From Cohnella cholangitidis (GTDB taxonomy: Bacteria; Bacillota; Bacilli; Paenibacillales; Paenibacillaceae): a stretch of 64,000 nt of DNA. Position 1 is the first letter of the stretch, and each line of letters begins with the position of its first letter. This document shows, in pieces, positions 9,006-17,694 of the stretch. A program made the translations under genes and the position numbers. The stretch covers positions 5,195,501 to 5,259,500 of the forward strand of contig NZ_CP041969.1 of the NCBI RefSeq assembly GCF_014107495.1, written 5' to 3'. Below the pieces are notes generated by a model. The model had not been told where the DNA came from. It ran no database searches and was given only the letters and a program-made list of their open reading frames with translations.

Positions 9006-10169
9006 TTAGAATTTGGCGTTCTCGGAATATTTGTTGCCGGCGTTCCAGAGCAAATATTCTTGTACTCCGCTGTCATTTAGTGCTTTGATCTGAGCCTCTA
9101 CCTCTGCCGCTCCGTATTTCGCATAATGCCCTTTGCCTAACCAACTCGCCGTGAAATCTTGAATCCATGGACGGATGATCGGTTTCTTGTCGCCAAGCGG
9201 ATCGAGTTTTTTGTGAGTATCGTCCATCGCGCCTTTGATCGTCGCGTAAGGCGCTTTGTCCGGATCCTTTTGTTTGAACCATCCCGTACTGTAATGGCTC
9301 GGATAGATCATCGGGCTAATGACGTGAACGGCGTTCGAGATTTTGACGAAATCCTGCCCGATTCCTTCAGCGGCCGGAACGGATGCGGCGTAACCGAAAA
9401 TATCGACGGAAACCCGGACTCCGAGCGGCGAGAGCTCTTTTTTCGCGTATTCGACGAATCCGGTAACGATATCCACGCGACTTAATTCGTTTTTCGTAAA
9501 CTTCAGTCCGTCCGCCTTTTTCTCGAAGCCTTCCGGGAACCTTACGTAGTCGAATTGAACTTCCTTGAATCCGAGCTTAGCCGCTTCCTTGGCGACTTCT
9601 ACGTTGTATTCCCATACTTCTTTGCGGTAAGGATTCACGAATTTATCTTTGTTTCCATTTTGCCAGAGTGAGCCGTCCTTCTGTACGAACGAGTACTCCG
9701 GATGTTTCTTGGCGAGTACGCTGTCTTTGAATACGACGACTCTGGCGATCGGATAAATTTTGTGTTGTTCCAACGTGGACATGAGTTTGTTTATGTCTTT
9801 AATGTACGGTTGCGGATTGCCCAGCTGCAATTTCGGGTTATCCGTCTTATAAGTAATGTTGCCAAGATCGTCTTTGATATCGATGACCATGGAGTTTAAT
9901 TCCGTTTTGTCCAGCAAGTTCAACAGTTTTGCCATTCTCTCTCCGCCTGCGCTGTAAGCCGTTACATAAATGCCTTTGACGATGGGAGCGTCGGGTTGAG
10001 GATCTCCCGTAACCTGAGGGGATGGTTCATTGCCCGAATCGGGCTTCGCCGGTTTGGAATGCATGCCGGTTTGAATGGTTTTCCATAGATTCCCTGGCGA
10101 ATCTCCGCTCGCATGCGGACCGCCGAATACCGTATTCATAAAGAGGAAAAACGTGATAAAAATGTTCAT
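9006..10169 (-). CDS. Secreted putative glycoside hydrolase (DUF4015 family)
   Basis: This 387-residue protein has a short hydrophobic N terminus that looks like a signal peptide, then a Pro/Ser-rich spacer to about residue 60. The TIM-barrel-like domain opens with VKGIYVTAYSAGG and carries LNSMVIDIKDDLGNITYKTD, FKEVQFDYVRFPEG and ISPMIYPSHYS, all typical of the DUF4015/COG1306 putative glycosyl hydrolases. The acidic residues in DIKDD and QFDYVRFPE are the likely catalytic cluster. The substrate is unknown; relatives are thought to act on cell-wall or exopolysaccharide material. GGGAGAGAG precedes the ATG on the minus strand. Confidence 0.85.
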   Translation of the reverse strand: MNIFITFFLFMNTVFGGPHASGDSPGNLWKTIQTGMHSKPAKPDSGNEPSPQVTGDPQPDAPIVKGIYVTAYSAGGERMAKLLNLLDKTELNSMVIDIKDDLGNITYKTDNPKLQLGNPQPYIKDINKLMSTLEQHKIYPIARVVVFKDSVLAKKHPEYSFVQKDGSLWQNGNKDKFVNPYRKEVWEYNVEVAKEAAKLGFKEVQFDYVRFPEGFEKKADGLKFTKNELSRVDIVTGFVEYAKKELSPLGVRVSVDIFGYAASVPAAEGIGQDFVKISNAVHVISPMIYPSHYSTGWFKQKDPDKAPYATIKGAMDDTHKKLDPLGDKKPIIRPWIQDFTASWLGKGHYAKYGAAEVEAQIKALNDSGVQEYLLWNAGNKYSENAKF

Positions 10170-10279
10170 CTATGCTCTCTCCCATCAGCTCTGTAACAAG
10201 ATTATAAACGACTTAGGGAGGAGTAGACACAGGTATTTTGTAGTATTTTGCGGAAAAATAGCGGGAAATTCGAAAACAT

Positions 10280-11107
10280 TTATTTTTTGCGGAAATCTCC
10301 GATCACGTCGATCGTTTGAACGACGTTCACGAACGCTTTCGAATCGATTTCTTTAATCATTTTGCGCAGGTCGGCCAGCTCGTACCGGGTCGCCACGGTC
10401 ATCAGCATATCGCGTTCCTCGCTCGTGAAGGCGCCGCGGGTTTTGATGATCGTAACTCCCCTAGGAAGCTTTAAGAGCCGGGATGCCAGCTCTTGGGTCC
10501 GGTTCGTAACGATGAACGCGGTCACCTTGTGATGAGGGGTATGCACGGCATCAATTATTCTTCCCGTTAAATAGATCGACAGCATAGAATATAGGGCGGC
10601 ATTCCAGTCGTCCTGCAAATAACCAAGCGCCGCCACGACGATCGTGTTCAGTAGCACGGTTAGAATACCGATAGGTATATTCCTGTAACGTGATATAATG
10701 GAGGCGATGATGTCAAAGCCACCTGACGAACCTCCGAATCGAAGCGCTGCCGTGGAGCCAAGCCCAACGAGCACGCCTCCGAACACGGAAGCCAGCAATC
10801 GGTCATCGGTCAGCTTGACTTCGGGGATGACTTGCAGGAAAAAAACCGTCGACAATACGGTGATCATACTGAGAGCGATAAATCTTTTCCCTAAAATCAA
10901 ATATCCCCAGAGCAAAATCGGCACGTTCAGGGCAAAATACAGCCAGCCGATATTCCAACCGCTCAAGTAGCCTATGATCATTGCGACGCCGGAAAGCCCG
11001 CTGCTTAGCAGCCGTTCCGGGATAAGGAGCAATTGAAAGCCGCAGCCGACGGCGGCGGCGCTGATTATCATCAAAAATACGGGGCCGATTATGGCAATTC
11101 TTTTCAT
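10280..11107 (-). CDS. YitT family membrane protein (DUF161/DUF2179)
   Basis: This 275-residue protein has about five to six membrane helices in the first 190 residues, with repeats such as IPERLLSSGLSGVAMI and RFGGSSGGFDIIASI that mark the YitT_membrane family. The C-terminal soluble domain (VTAFIVTNRTQELA, RGVTIIKTRGAFT) is DUF2179, a small ferredoxin-like fold. The transported or sensed compound is unknown. ATG 11107 is chosen over the longer 11173 start because AAAGGAGTG lies just upstream of it. Confidence 0.9.
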   Translation of the reverse strand: MKRIAIIGPVFLMIISAAAVGCGFQLLLIPERLLSSGLSGVAMIIGYLSGWNIGWLYFALNVPILLWGYLILGKRFIALSMITVLSTVFFLQVIPEVKLTDDRLLASVFGGVLVGLGSTAALRFGGSSGGFDIIASIISRYRNIPIGILTVLLNTIVVAALGYLQDDWNAALYSMLSIYLTGRIIDAVHTPHHKVTAFIVTNRTQELASRLLKLPRGVTIIKTRGAFTSEERDMLMTVATRYELADLRKMIKEIDSKAFVNVVQTIDVIGDFRKK

Positions 11108-11220
11108 GTTAGCACTCCTTTGTAAGCGGAACGGGCTTCGTTTAGGTTCCCCTTGGAGAAGACGATCATTCAAAAGAAATGGTATTCTTTTCCTGAGACT
11201 AGAGTTTACAAACCGGTTTG

Positions 11221-11229
11221 TGCTATAAT
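11221..11229 (+). promoter_or_regulatory. Extended -10 promoter of the DEAD-box helicase gene
   Basis: TGCTATAAT is a perfect extended -10 element 64 bases before the helicase start. A good -35 at normal spacing is missing (TTTACA at 11205 is only 13 bases away), as is common for extended -10 promoters. Confidence 0.6.
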
Positions 11230-11292
11230 GAACTGATCATTTTTTTGGAAGCCGTAAGTTGAAGGCCCAACACAGAAGGAGATTGAAAAAGT

Positions 11293-12918
11293 TTGAGCAC
11301 ATTTGCAGAGTTTGGTTTGGAGTCCGACGTTCTTCAAGCCATATCGGAGATGGGATTTGAAGAGGCGACCCCAATCCAAGCGAAAGCCATTCCAGTTGCC
11401 ATTGCAGGCAAGGATATGATCGGGCAAGCCCAGACGGGTACTGGTAAAACCGCAGCGTTCGGTATACCGCTGATCAGCAAGATTGCCGCATCGGAAGATC
11501 GCATTGTTGCCCTGATCATGGCCCCGACACGCGAGTTAGCTATTCAGGTGTCGGAAGAAATCGAGAAGCTTGGACGTTTCAAGGGACTGCGTTCCTTGGC
11601 TATATATGGCGGTCAAGACATCTCACGTCAGATTCGCTCCCTTAAGCGGAGACCGCAAATCATTATCGGAACACCGGGTCGTTTGTTAGACCACATCAAC
11701 CGGAAAACGATCCGTCTAGACGACGTTCGGACGGTCGTATTGGATGAAGCGGACGAAATGCTGGATATGGGATTCATGGAGGACATCCAGTCCATCCTGA
11801 AGCTCGTTCCGGAAGAACGCCAAACGTTGCTGTTCTCGGCAACGATGCCGGCGAACATTCAGAAGCTCGCACAGCAATTTCTGCGCGAGCCGGAGCATGT
11901 CAAAGTAGAATCGAAGCTGCTAAGCGCGCCTCTGATTCAGCAGTATTACGTTGAAATTCAAGAACGGATGAAATTTGACGGACTGTGCCGTTTGCTGGAC
12001 ATGGAACCGCCTGAATTGGCAATCATCTTCGGTCGTACCAAGCGTCGCGTAGCTGAATTGTCCGAAGCGCTCATGAAGCGCGGATATGCATGCGATGGAT
12101 TGCACGGCGATTTGTCGCAGAACCAAAGGGATACCGTTATGCGCAAATTCCGCGACGGCAGTATCGACATTCTTGTCGCTACCGACGTTGCGGCTCGCGG
12201 ACTCGACGTATCGGGCGTAACGCACGTAATCAACTTCGATTTGCCGCAAGACCCGGAAAGCTACGTTCACCGGATCGGCCGTACCGGCCGTGCGGGTAAA
12301 GAAGGAACATCCTGGTCGTTCGTAACGGCTCGCGAAATCGATCATCTTCATTTCATCGAGAAAGTAACGAGACACCGGATTTCCAAGAAGTTGCTGCCTA
12401 CGCTTTCGGAAGCGTTGGAAGGCAAACAAAAACTTATCGCAGAGCGCATTATGGACACCGTTCGCTCCGAAGAAGAAGTCAATCCGTTCAAATGGGTGGC
12501 TATGCAGCTTCTCGAGCAATACGATTCCGTTGAACTGCTCGCGGCAGCAATGAAAATGCTGACCGGCGACAAGAAAGACGTAAACATCGAGCTTACGCCG
12601 GAAGATCCGATTCGTTCCAAGAAGCGGAAATTCGAAGGCAACCGCGGCGGCGGTTACGGCAGCAGCAGCAGCGGTCGTCGATACGGAAGCGGCGGCGGAA
12701 GCGGCCAAGGCTCTTGGCGTCAAGGACAAGGACGCAGCGATTCCCGCGGCGGTTCCGGTTATGGCGGCGGTCAACGTAAGCCTTACAACGGCGGCAATCG
12801 TTCCAGCAGCAATCGCGATGATAGCAGTTACCGGGATTCGAATCGCGGCGGTCGTCCAGAGCGCCGGGAAGAATACCGCGGAAGCCGCTCTCAGAGCGAA
12901 GATTTCGTTAAAATCTAA
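11293..12918 (+). CDS. cshA: DEAD-box RNA helicase, CshA-like
   Basis: This 541-residue ATP-dependent RNA helicase is likely to act in mRNA decay, ribosome assembly and cold adaptation. The Q motif is at the N terminus ([14 protein letters not shown]), AQTGTGKT at about 46-53, [22 protein letters not shown] at about 151, SATMP, then [12 protein letters not shown] and [10 protein letters not shown] of the second RecA domain. A C-terminal tail from about residue 435 is rich in Gly, Ser and Arg ([19 protein letters not shown]), an RGG-like RNA-binding region. The TTG start at 11293 follows AGAAGGAGA. CshA of Bacillus is shorter and its tail differs, so the symbol is by similarity only. Confidence 0.92.
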   Translation: MSTFAEFGLESDVLQAISEMGFEEATPIQAKAIPVAIAGKDMIGQAQTGTGKTAAFGIPLISKIAASEDRIVALIMAPTRELAIQVSEEIEKLGRFKGLRSLAIYGGQDISRQIRSLKRRPQIIIGTPGRLLDHINRKTIRLDDVRTVVLDEADEMLDMGFMEDIQSILKLVPEERQTLLFSATMPANIQKLAQQFLREPEHVKVESKLLSAPLIQQYYVEIQERMKFDGLCRLLDMEPPELAIIFGRTKRRVAELSEALMKRGYACDGLHGDLSQNQRDTVMRKFRDGSIDILVATDVAARGLDVSGVTHVINFDLPQDPESYVHRIGRTGRAGKEGTSWSFVTAREIDHLHFIEKVTRHRISKKLLPTLSEALEGKQKLIAERIMDTVRSEEEVNPFKWVAMQLLEQYDSVELLAAAMKMLTGDKKDVNIELTPEDPIRSKKRKFEGNRGGGYGSSSSGRRYGSGGGSGQGSWRQGQGRSDSRGGSGYGGGQRKPYNGGNRSSSNRDDSSYRDSNRGGRPERREEYRGSRSQSEDFVKI

Positions 12919-12959
12919 GCCAGTAGCTTACTGACGAACGTCATCAGGGAGGAATCCCC

Positions 12960-13754
12960 ATGGAAATGCGGGGCATGATGGGCGGCTTCTACAAGCTGTC
13001 CGAGTGGATCATGAGGTTGTCAGTTACGAACGTATTGTGGCTTCTCACTTCGATACCTTTTTGGTTTGTTTTGTTCACGGTATTCATGGCCCAACCGGCC
13101 AACGCGAATCCCGACGAATACGCAAACACGCTTAAATTAACAGTGATTCTGCTTGCGATTGTTGCCCCGTTTACCTTGTTTCCGGCGACCTCGGCGATGT
13201 TCTCGGTCGCCCGGAAATGGGTTCTAGGCGATACGGACGTTCCGCTTTTCAAAACCTTTTTCCGCAACTATAAGCAAAACTACGTTCAAGCGATGCTTGG
13301 CGGCATTGTCTATGCGTTGTTGTTCGCGATACTAATCATCGATTTCCAGGTTTATTTGAAACAAATGACCGGATTTCAATTGCTCGCGTACTTATTTATC
13401 GCTTTGATGGTGTTGTTGCTGATATCTTTGTTGCACTTCTTCTCGCTTTTATCGCATTTTCATATGAAAACGGTTCAGTTGCTTAAGAACGCCCTTATTC
13501 TGACGATCGGACGCCCGATTCGTTCCATTATTATGGCGATCGGAGCAGTGGCCGTTCTATTCATAAGCACGCGATTTACGTTCCTGCTCCCGTTCTTCTT
13601 CGGAAGTATCATTGCGGTGTATACTTTCTACAACTTCAATCTGGTCATCCAGAAAATGATGCTGCTTAAGGAAGAAGCCGAGACGGAAGCGGACTCCGAA
13701 ACGGAAACCGACAAGGAATCCGATGAGGAAGAAGAGAAGAAATCCCAGAGCTAG
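12960..13754 (+). CDS. DUF624 family membrane protein (YesL-like)
   Basis: This 264-residue protein starts MEMRGMMGGFYKLSEWIMRL, the hallmark of YesL-like DUF624 proteins, and has about five membrane helices ending near residue 225. The tail is strongly acidic, made mostly of Glu, Asp and Lys, and would face the cytoplasm. YesL relatives often lie beside sugar transporters, but here the neighbours are a helicase and a 6S-like RNA, so context adds nothing about function. GGAGG sits 8 bases before ATG 12960. Confidence 0.85.
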   Translation: MEMRGMMGGFYKLSEWIMRLSVTNVLWLLTSIPFWFVLFTVFMAQPANANPDEYANTLKLTVILLAIVAPFTLFPATSAMFSVARKWVLGDTDVPLFKTFFRNYKQNYVQAMLGGIVYALLFAILIIDFQVYLKQMTGFQLLAYLFIALMVLLLISLLHFFSLLSHFHMKTVQLLKNALILTIGRPIRSIIMAIGAVAVLFISTRFTFLLPFFFGSIIAVYTFYNFNLVIQKMMLLKEEAETEADSETETDKESDEEEEKKSQS

Positions 13755-13758
13755 CCAT

Positions 13759-13787
13759 TTTACTTTTCTTATCCACCTGCTTATAAT
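13759..13787 (+). promoter_or_regulatory. Promoter of the 6S-like RNA
   Basis: TTTACT at 13759-13764, a 17-base spacer and TATAAT at 13782-13787. The predicted start near 13794 coincides with the 5' strand of the RNA closing stem. Confidence 0.65.
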
Positions 13788-13793
13788 GAGAAT

Positions 13794-13977
13794 AATCCTG
13801 CCTTGTGCGTTACGACGCTCTAATGTTTTGAACCAATGTTTGTTTCCAGGGAGCTCTAGATTGCCAAGTGGCTGACATGCCCTCGAAAAGGGAAGTCAAA
13901 AGCTGGGCTGCGGGCACCCACCTGCCAAAGCAGGTTCAGAAACATGCACGTCGGACGGCAATGGCGGGTTTTCTCTA
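13794..13977 (+). ncRNA. ssrS: 6S-like RNA
   Basis: This 302-base gene-free stretch (13755-14056) holds a structured RNA of about 180 bases. The ends pair (AATCC and GCC near 13795-13803 with GGC and GGGTT at 13963-13970), then ACGACG pairs with CGTCG and ATGTTT with AAACAT, leaving a large central bubble. Local hairpins include ACCTGC/GCAGGT and CCCT/AGGG. The segments TTTTGAACC, GGGAGCTC and GCACCCACCTG resemble those I recall from Bacillus 6S RNAs, and the length fits. 6S RNA binds the main RNA polymerase and damps vegetative promoters. The identity rests on memory of family motifs and hand folding. Confidence 0.72.
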
Positions 13978-14056
13978 TCCTTGGACTTTAATCCCCGGGT
14001 TAGGCGTGGTAAGATAGAAGGTAGCGCGCCATGGGTACCCGGAGGGAGAGAGAGCA

Positions 14057-14437
14057 TTGAAGCGATTGCTGATTGGATTAATCCGCAGCCACGAACATAC
14101 GAGTGATAAGGCCAAAGATCCGAAGCTTAAATCTCATTACTATCGCCTTTCGAAAGATCGTGCTTGGGACGAGGTTAGTTCCATCCTCAAGAAGATGAAG
14201 GGCTACAAAGTTCTGCACGAGGTTCAGACGGTCGGCGAGATCGTCATGGAGAAGAAAACGATGTCCGGCCGTACGATGGATATCACGATCCAGATCGTCG
14301 GTACAAGCCCGGGCAACTCGGCGGTAGACATCTATTCGGCATCTCGGGGATCGCTTGGGGATCTGGGTGCGAATTACCGCATTATTCAAGAAATTTATAG
14401 CGTATTGGATCGCAAGCTGTCCTCATACAAAGTTTAG
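14057..14437 (+). CDS. Conserved cytosolic protein of unknown function (DUF1499-like)
   Basis: This 126-residue protein has no signal peptide or membrane segment. TTG 14057 is the start, with GGAGGG ten bases upstream. The pattern SKDRAWDEVSSILKKMKGYKVLHEVQTVGEIVMEKK and then a beta-rich part resembles DUF1499-type proteins that measure or bind something in an alpha/beta sandwich. I do not recognise a specific function. It sits alone between the 6S-like RNA and a bidirectional terminator. Confidence 0.7.
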   Translation: MKRLLIGLIRSHEHTSDKAKDPKLKSHYYRLSKDRAWDEVSSILKKMKGYKVLHEVQTVGEIVMEKKTMSGRTMDITIQIVGTSPGNSAVDIYSASRGSLGDLGANYRIIQEIYSVLDRKLSSYKV

Positions 14438-14460
14438 ATAAATGTTGCCCGTGCAATAAG

Positions 14461-14496
14461 AAAAGCGAGGAAGGCGGTTGGCCTAACCTCGCTTTT
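14461..14496. terminator. Bidirectional terminator between the DUF1499-like gene and tpx
   Basis: AAAAGCGAGG pairs with CCTCGCTTTT. The A run on one side and T run on the other allow termination from both directions, as expected for convergent genes. Confidence 0.88.
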
Positions 14497-14515
14497 GTTG
14501 TATTCGCAATCCCGT

Positions 14516-15028
14516 TTAGATCAAGCTTTTGACAGCGGCAAGCGCTGTTTCATAATTCGGATGTTCAGTCATTTCGTTCAAAACCTCGACGTATGTAATT
14601 TGGTTGTTGCCGTCGAGGACGAAGATCGATCTCATATCCAGGTGGAGTTCTTTAATGAATACGCCGTAGGATTTACCGAAGCTGTTTTCTTTGTAATCCG
14701 ACAACAGGAACACGCGATCGACACCCGCTGCAGCGCACCAGCGCGCTTGCGCGAAAGGAAGGTCGGCGCTCACCGTGATGATCACGACGTTGTCGCCCAA
14801 TTTGGAAGCTTCTTCGTTGAAGCGGCGAGTTTGCGCATCGCATACGCCCGTGTCGATCGAAGGGACGACGCTGATGAGTTTGACTTTACCGGCGTAATCG
14901 GACAGGGAAGACGTTTCGAGCAAGTTTTTGTTAAGAGTAAAATCGGGAGCGGAATCTCCTGCTTTCAACACGGGACCGATAAGGGTAATAGGGTTGCCTT
15001 TAAGTGTAGCTGCGCGTTCTTGGGACAT
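14516..15028 (-). CDS. tpx: Thiol peroxidase (atypical 2-Cys peroxiredoxin)
   Basis: This 170-residue Tpx reduces hydrogen and organic peroxides using thioredoxin. The peroxidatic cysteine is in [20 protein letters not shown], and the resolving cysteine in the segment [13 protein letters not shown]. The length is standard. AAGGAGGA stands before ATG. It is divergent from a LysR-type regulator and shares its promoter region (see 15047-15105), which suggests, without proof, that the regulator controls it. Confidence 0.95.
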   Translation of the reverse strand: MSQERAATLKGNPITLIGPVLKAGDSAPDFTLNKNLLETSSLSDYAGKVKLISVVPSIDTGVCDAQTRRFNEEASKLGDNVVIITVSADLPFAQARWCAAAGVDRVFLLSDYKENSFGKSYGVFIKELHLDMRSIFVLDGNNQITYVEVLNEMTEHPNYETALAAVKSLI

Positions 15029-15046
15029 GAATATAATCCTCCTTCA

Positions 15047-15075
15047 TTGATAAGGTTTGCAGTAATCATTATAAT
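15047..15075 (+). promoter_or_regulatory. Promoter of the LysR-type regulator gene
   Basis: TTGATA at 15047-15052, a 17-base spacer and a perfect TATAAT at 15070-15075, reading toward the LysR gene. Confidence 0.65.
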
Positions 15076-15097
15076 CGTTTACGAATACCATTGTCCA
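15068..15097 (-). promoter_or_regulatory. Promoter of tpx overlapping the LysR promoter
   Basis: On the minus strand TGGACA (15097-15092), an 18-base spacer and TATAAT (15073-15068). The -10 shares bases with the opposing -10, so the two promoters probably compete for polymerase. Confidence 0.55.
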
Positions 15098-15105
15098 ATC
15101 ATTGG
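15095..15105. promoter_or_regulatory. Palindromic candidate operator CCAATCATTGG
   Basis: A perfect 5-bp inverted repeat around one central base, extended by TGT and ACA on the flanks. It overlaps the predicted tpx -35 and is the natural candidate for binding by the adjacent LysR-type regulator. No experimental support. Confidence 0.45.
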
Positions 15106-15138
15106 AACAAGCGGATGGGCGTGGAAGGGGATAGGGAA

Positions 15139-16041
15139 TTGGAACTTAGGCAACTGGAATACTTCGTGAGGGTCGCGAGACTGCAACACGTTACGAAAGC
15201 AGCGGAAGAACTGCACGTGGCCCAATCCGCGGTCAGCAGGCAAATCCACAGGCTGGAGGAAGAGCTTGGCATTCGCCTATTCATGCAGCGGGGACGTAAC
15301 GTTCAATTGACTCCGGTCGGACAATTGTTCCTTCGACGCGCGGAAGCTTTGCTCGGCGATTTGGATCGGGCGGTCATGGAAATTCATGAGTTCCTGGATC
15401 CCGAGGTCGGCGAAATCAGGCTCGGATTTCCTCATAGCTTAGGTATCCACCTTGTACCCCAAGTCGTTGCCGCGTTCCGCAAGCAGCATCCGAACGTGAA
15501 ATTCAGGTTCCGCCAGGGAATGTACCCTTCCTTGATTCGGGATATCGTCGACGCGGAAGTGGACATCGCCTTCATTTCGCCGTTCCCGGAGACCAGCGAG
15601 CAAGTAACGGGGGAGGTCGTGCTAACGGAGGAGCTATTCGCGATATTGCCCGATTCGCATCGGCTATCTATGAAGGAATCGATTAACCTTAACGAGCTTA
15701 AGGATGAAACCTTCGTTATCTACAGCGCCGGGTACTCATTGCGGCCGATCGTCTGGGAAGCCTGCAAGGAAGCCGGGTTTACGCCGAAGATCGGCTTCGA
15801 GGGAGAAGAGGCGGGGACGATTCGCGGCCTTGTAGCGGCAGGCATGGGCGTGAGCCTGCTGCCTGAAATGGCGATGTACGAGACGAGCTCGATGATGCCT
15901 GCCGTCGTCAAGATCAGCGAGCCCCGCGTTACCCGTACGATCGGGCTTATTCGGCGAACGGGCGAGAAGATGCCGCTTGTCGTACAGATGTTCCATGCGT
16001 TCTTGCTCGACTTCTTCAAGCACCAATATAAATCTCTTTGA
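15139..16041 (+). CDS. LysR-family transcriptional regulator, GltC-like
   Basis: This 300-residue regulator has the usual length. Residues 1-60 are the winged helix (MELRQLEYFVRVARLQHVTK, then AQSAVSRQIHRLEEELG), and residues 90-295 the two-lobed effector domain. The start TTG 15139 is supported by AAGGGG eight bases upstream and by the canonical family opening; the ATG at 15091 would add a hydrophilic stretch unlike relatives. The N terminus most resembles GltC of Bacillus, but no glutamate synthase genes are near. The divergent neighbour tpx makes a redox role possible. Confidence 0.9.
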   Translation: MELRQLEYFVRVARLQHVTKAAEELHVAQSAVSRQIHRLEEELGIRLFMQRGRNVQLTPVGQLFLRRAEALLGDLDRAVMEIHEFLDPEVGEIRLGFPHSLGIHLVPQVVAAFRKQHPNVKFRFRQGMYPSLIRDIVDAEVDIAFISPFPETSEQVTGEVVLTEELFAILPDSHRLSMKESINLNELKDETFVIYSAGYSLRPIVWEACKEAGFTPKIGFEGEEAGTIRGLVAAGMGVSLLPEMAMYETSSMMPAVVKISEPRVTRTIGLIRRTGEKMPLVVQMFHAFLLDFFKHQYKSL

Positions 16042-16063
16042 GAATATCGCCATGGAAATAGAG

Positions 16064-16097
16064 GAAGCCCCGTCGGCTCAACCGACGGGGCTTCTTT
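16064..16097. terminator. Terminator between the LysR gene and the YugP-like gene
   Basis: GAAGCCCCGTCGG pairs perfectly with CCGACGGGGCTTC around CTCAA, followed by TTT. It lies between two convergent genes. Confidence 0.85.
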
Positions 16098-16115
16098 GCG
16101 TCTATAGGGGATTGC

Positions 16116-16799
16116 TCATTCCCGATTGCTGTTCGCGAAAATCATAATATATTTGAGCAGCTCGAGCAGGGCGATCAGCGCGGCGGCTACATAAGTTAGA
16201 GCGGCGGCGTTTAATACTTTCGCTACTCCGCGTTCTTCCTCTTGCGTAATGAATCCTTCGGCAATCATCAAGTCGCGAGCGCGCGAGCTGGCGTTAAATT
16301 CGACGGGCAGCGTGACGAGCTGGAAAGCAACCGCGGCAGCGAAGAAGATAATTCCGATTCCGATCAAGTTCATCGAGTGGAATAGAAATCCCGCGATGAG
16401 CAGAAAGGGGGCTATTCCCGACGAGAGCCGAACGACCGGAAACATTTTGTGGCGCATCACCAGCATCGGATAGGAGTTCTGGTGCTGTATGGCATGTCCG
16501 ACTTCGTGACAAGCGACGGATACGGCGGAAATCGAGCTTTCATAGTACACGGGTTCAGATAGGCGCACGATTCGGCTAACGGGGTCGTAGTGGTCCGAAA
16601 GCTTTCCGGGTACCGGTTCGATCGGAACATCGTGCAATCCGTTGCGATCAAGCATTCGCCTGGCCGCTTCGTAGCCGGTCAAGCCGCTTGCGCATCGCAC
16701 GTCGGACCATCGGTTAAACGTACTCTTGACTCTGAACTGAGCCCATAGCGACAGGACAAAAGCGATAATAATCAGAAAATCCATCGGGTGAAAGAACAT
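16116..16799 (-). CDS. Membrane zinc metallopeptidase, YugP family
   Basis: This 227-residue protein matches the Zn_peptidase_2 family. An N-terminal membrane anchor is followed by the zinc motif in VACHEVGHAIQHQ (HEXXH) and by two or three further hydrophobic helices, with a last one at the C terminus. The substrate is unknown. GGAGGGATT precedes the ATG. Its nearest neighbour on the same strand is a MerR regulator 42 bases upstream of the start, so the two may be co-transcribed. Confidence 0.9.
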   Translation of the reverse strand: MFFHPMDFLIIIAFVLSLWAQFRVKSTFNRWSDVRCASGLTGYEAARRMLDRNGLHDVPIEPVPGKLSDHYDPVSRIVRLSEPVYYESSISAVSVACHEVGHAIQHQNSYPMLVMRHKMFPVVRLSSGIAPFLLIAGFLFHSMNLIGIGIIFFAAAVAFQLVTLPVEFNASSRARDLMIAEGFITQEEERGVAKVLNAAALTYVAAALIALLELLKYIMIFANSNRE

Positions 16800-16841
16800 G
16801 ATGTAATCCCTCCGCGTTGCTGGTTTAAGTCGTTGCTTGCT

Positions 16842-17297
16842 TTACATGAAGTTACTTTTCCCCAAAAGAAGAAGAAGCGCTTCTACGCAAGCTGCTGTTT
16901 GCGGCGTGATGGCACGGAAGAGTCGTTTAGCCTGTTGAGGCTTCAATTGCTCAAGAACGGGTTCTAATTCCTTGACTTCCCTTTCCAGCATGGCGAGATG
17001 GGCCTGCAGATCCGAAAGCTTGCGCGTCACGGTTTCGTCCGGTACTACCCGGCTTACGGAAGCGAATTGCTCGCGGATTTCTTCTAATGAGTATTTCTGT
17101 GCTTTCAATTGTTCAATGCGCCTTATGCGTGTAAGGGTTTCGTCGTCGTAAAGCCTGTAATTCCCGGTCGATCTTTTGGCTGGCGCCAACAGTCCCAAGC
17201 CGGTGTAATAATCGATTGTGCGAGGGCTAATGCCGGCCAAATTGGAAATTTCGCCAATCCGGTACAGGCGTGGGGCATTCATCGATCCGTTGCGCAT
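16842..17297 (-). CDS. MerR-family transcriptional regulator
   Basis: This 151-residue protein has the MerR winged helix at residues 10-75 (YRIGEISNLAGISPRTIDYY, then LLAPAKRSTGNYRLY) and a coiled-coil dimerisation region after it. No conserved effector cysteines are visible, so it is not of the metal-binding type. The ATG at 17297 has AAGGTG upstream; a second ATG at 17282 is possible. The only near partner on the strand is the YugP-like peptidase gene. Confidence 0.88.
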   Translation of the reverse strand: MRNGSMNAPRLYRIGEISNLAGISPRTIDYYTGLGLLAPAKRSTGNYRLYDDETLTRIRRIEQLKAQKYSLEEIREQFASVSRVVPDETVTRKLSDLQAHLAMLEREVKELEPVLEQLKPQQAKRLFRAITPQTAACVEALLLLLGKSNFM

Positions 17298-17610
17298 CGA
17301 TTCACCTTCTTTCCTGCTTGTAGCTTTATTGTACTATCATACCGAAAGGATAACCGTACAGTCAAACGTGTTACTTAGGCTCATGATTGCTGTTATTATA
17401 ACGATTTGCCAAGGGTGTGGAATATTAACTAACACTATTTATAGAGATGTGAGGTATCCGCTGTACGAAGAGATGCGTAGAATGCATAAGACAGGAGAGT
17501 CTACGCCAAAGATTAGTGAAAATAGGGTCAGAATCCTAACATTAAACTCTATTTACAATGTTAATGTTAGATTTTTGGTGTAATTATTGAATTTATTTAC
17601 GAAAACCGTA

Positions 17611-17639
17611 TTGTCAAATCGTAATTATCAACCTATAAT
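17611..17639 (+). promoter_or_regulatory. Promoter of the ammonium transporter gene
   Basis: TTGTCA at 17611-17616, exactly 17 bases of spacer and TATAAT at 17634-17639. It sits in an AT-rich 397-base gap (17298-17694) in which I find nothing else apart from the GlnR/TnrA box below. Confidence 0.8.
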
Positions 17640-17660
17640 GACACTAAGCCTTTCTTAAAA

Positions 17661-17677
17661 TGTTAAGAAACATTACA
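17661..17677. promoter_or_regulatory. GlnR/TnrA box upstream of amtB
   Basis: TGTTA-AGAAACA-TTACA fits the known GlnR/TnrA consensus TGTNA-N7-TNACA at every defined position. It begins about 15 bases downstream of the predicted transcription start, a position typical of repression, probably by GlnR under nitrogen excess. Confidence 0.8.
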
Positions 17678-17694
17678 CGTAGGGAGTGGTCGGT

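Noticed and set aside
17218-17583. Open frame of 121 codons on the + strand before amtB
   Set aside because: It starts inside the MerR gene on the other strand, has no ribosome site and no recognisable protein pattern; the region is better read as the amtB promoter gap.
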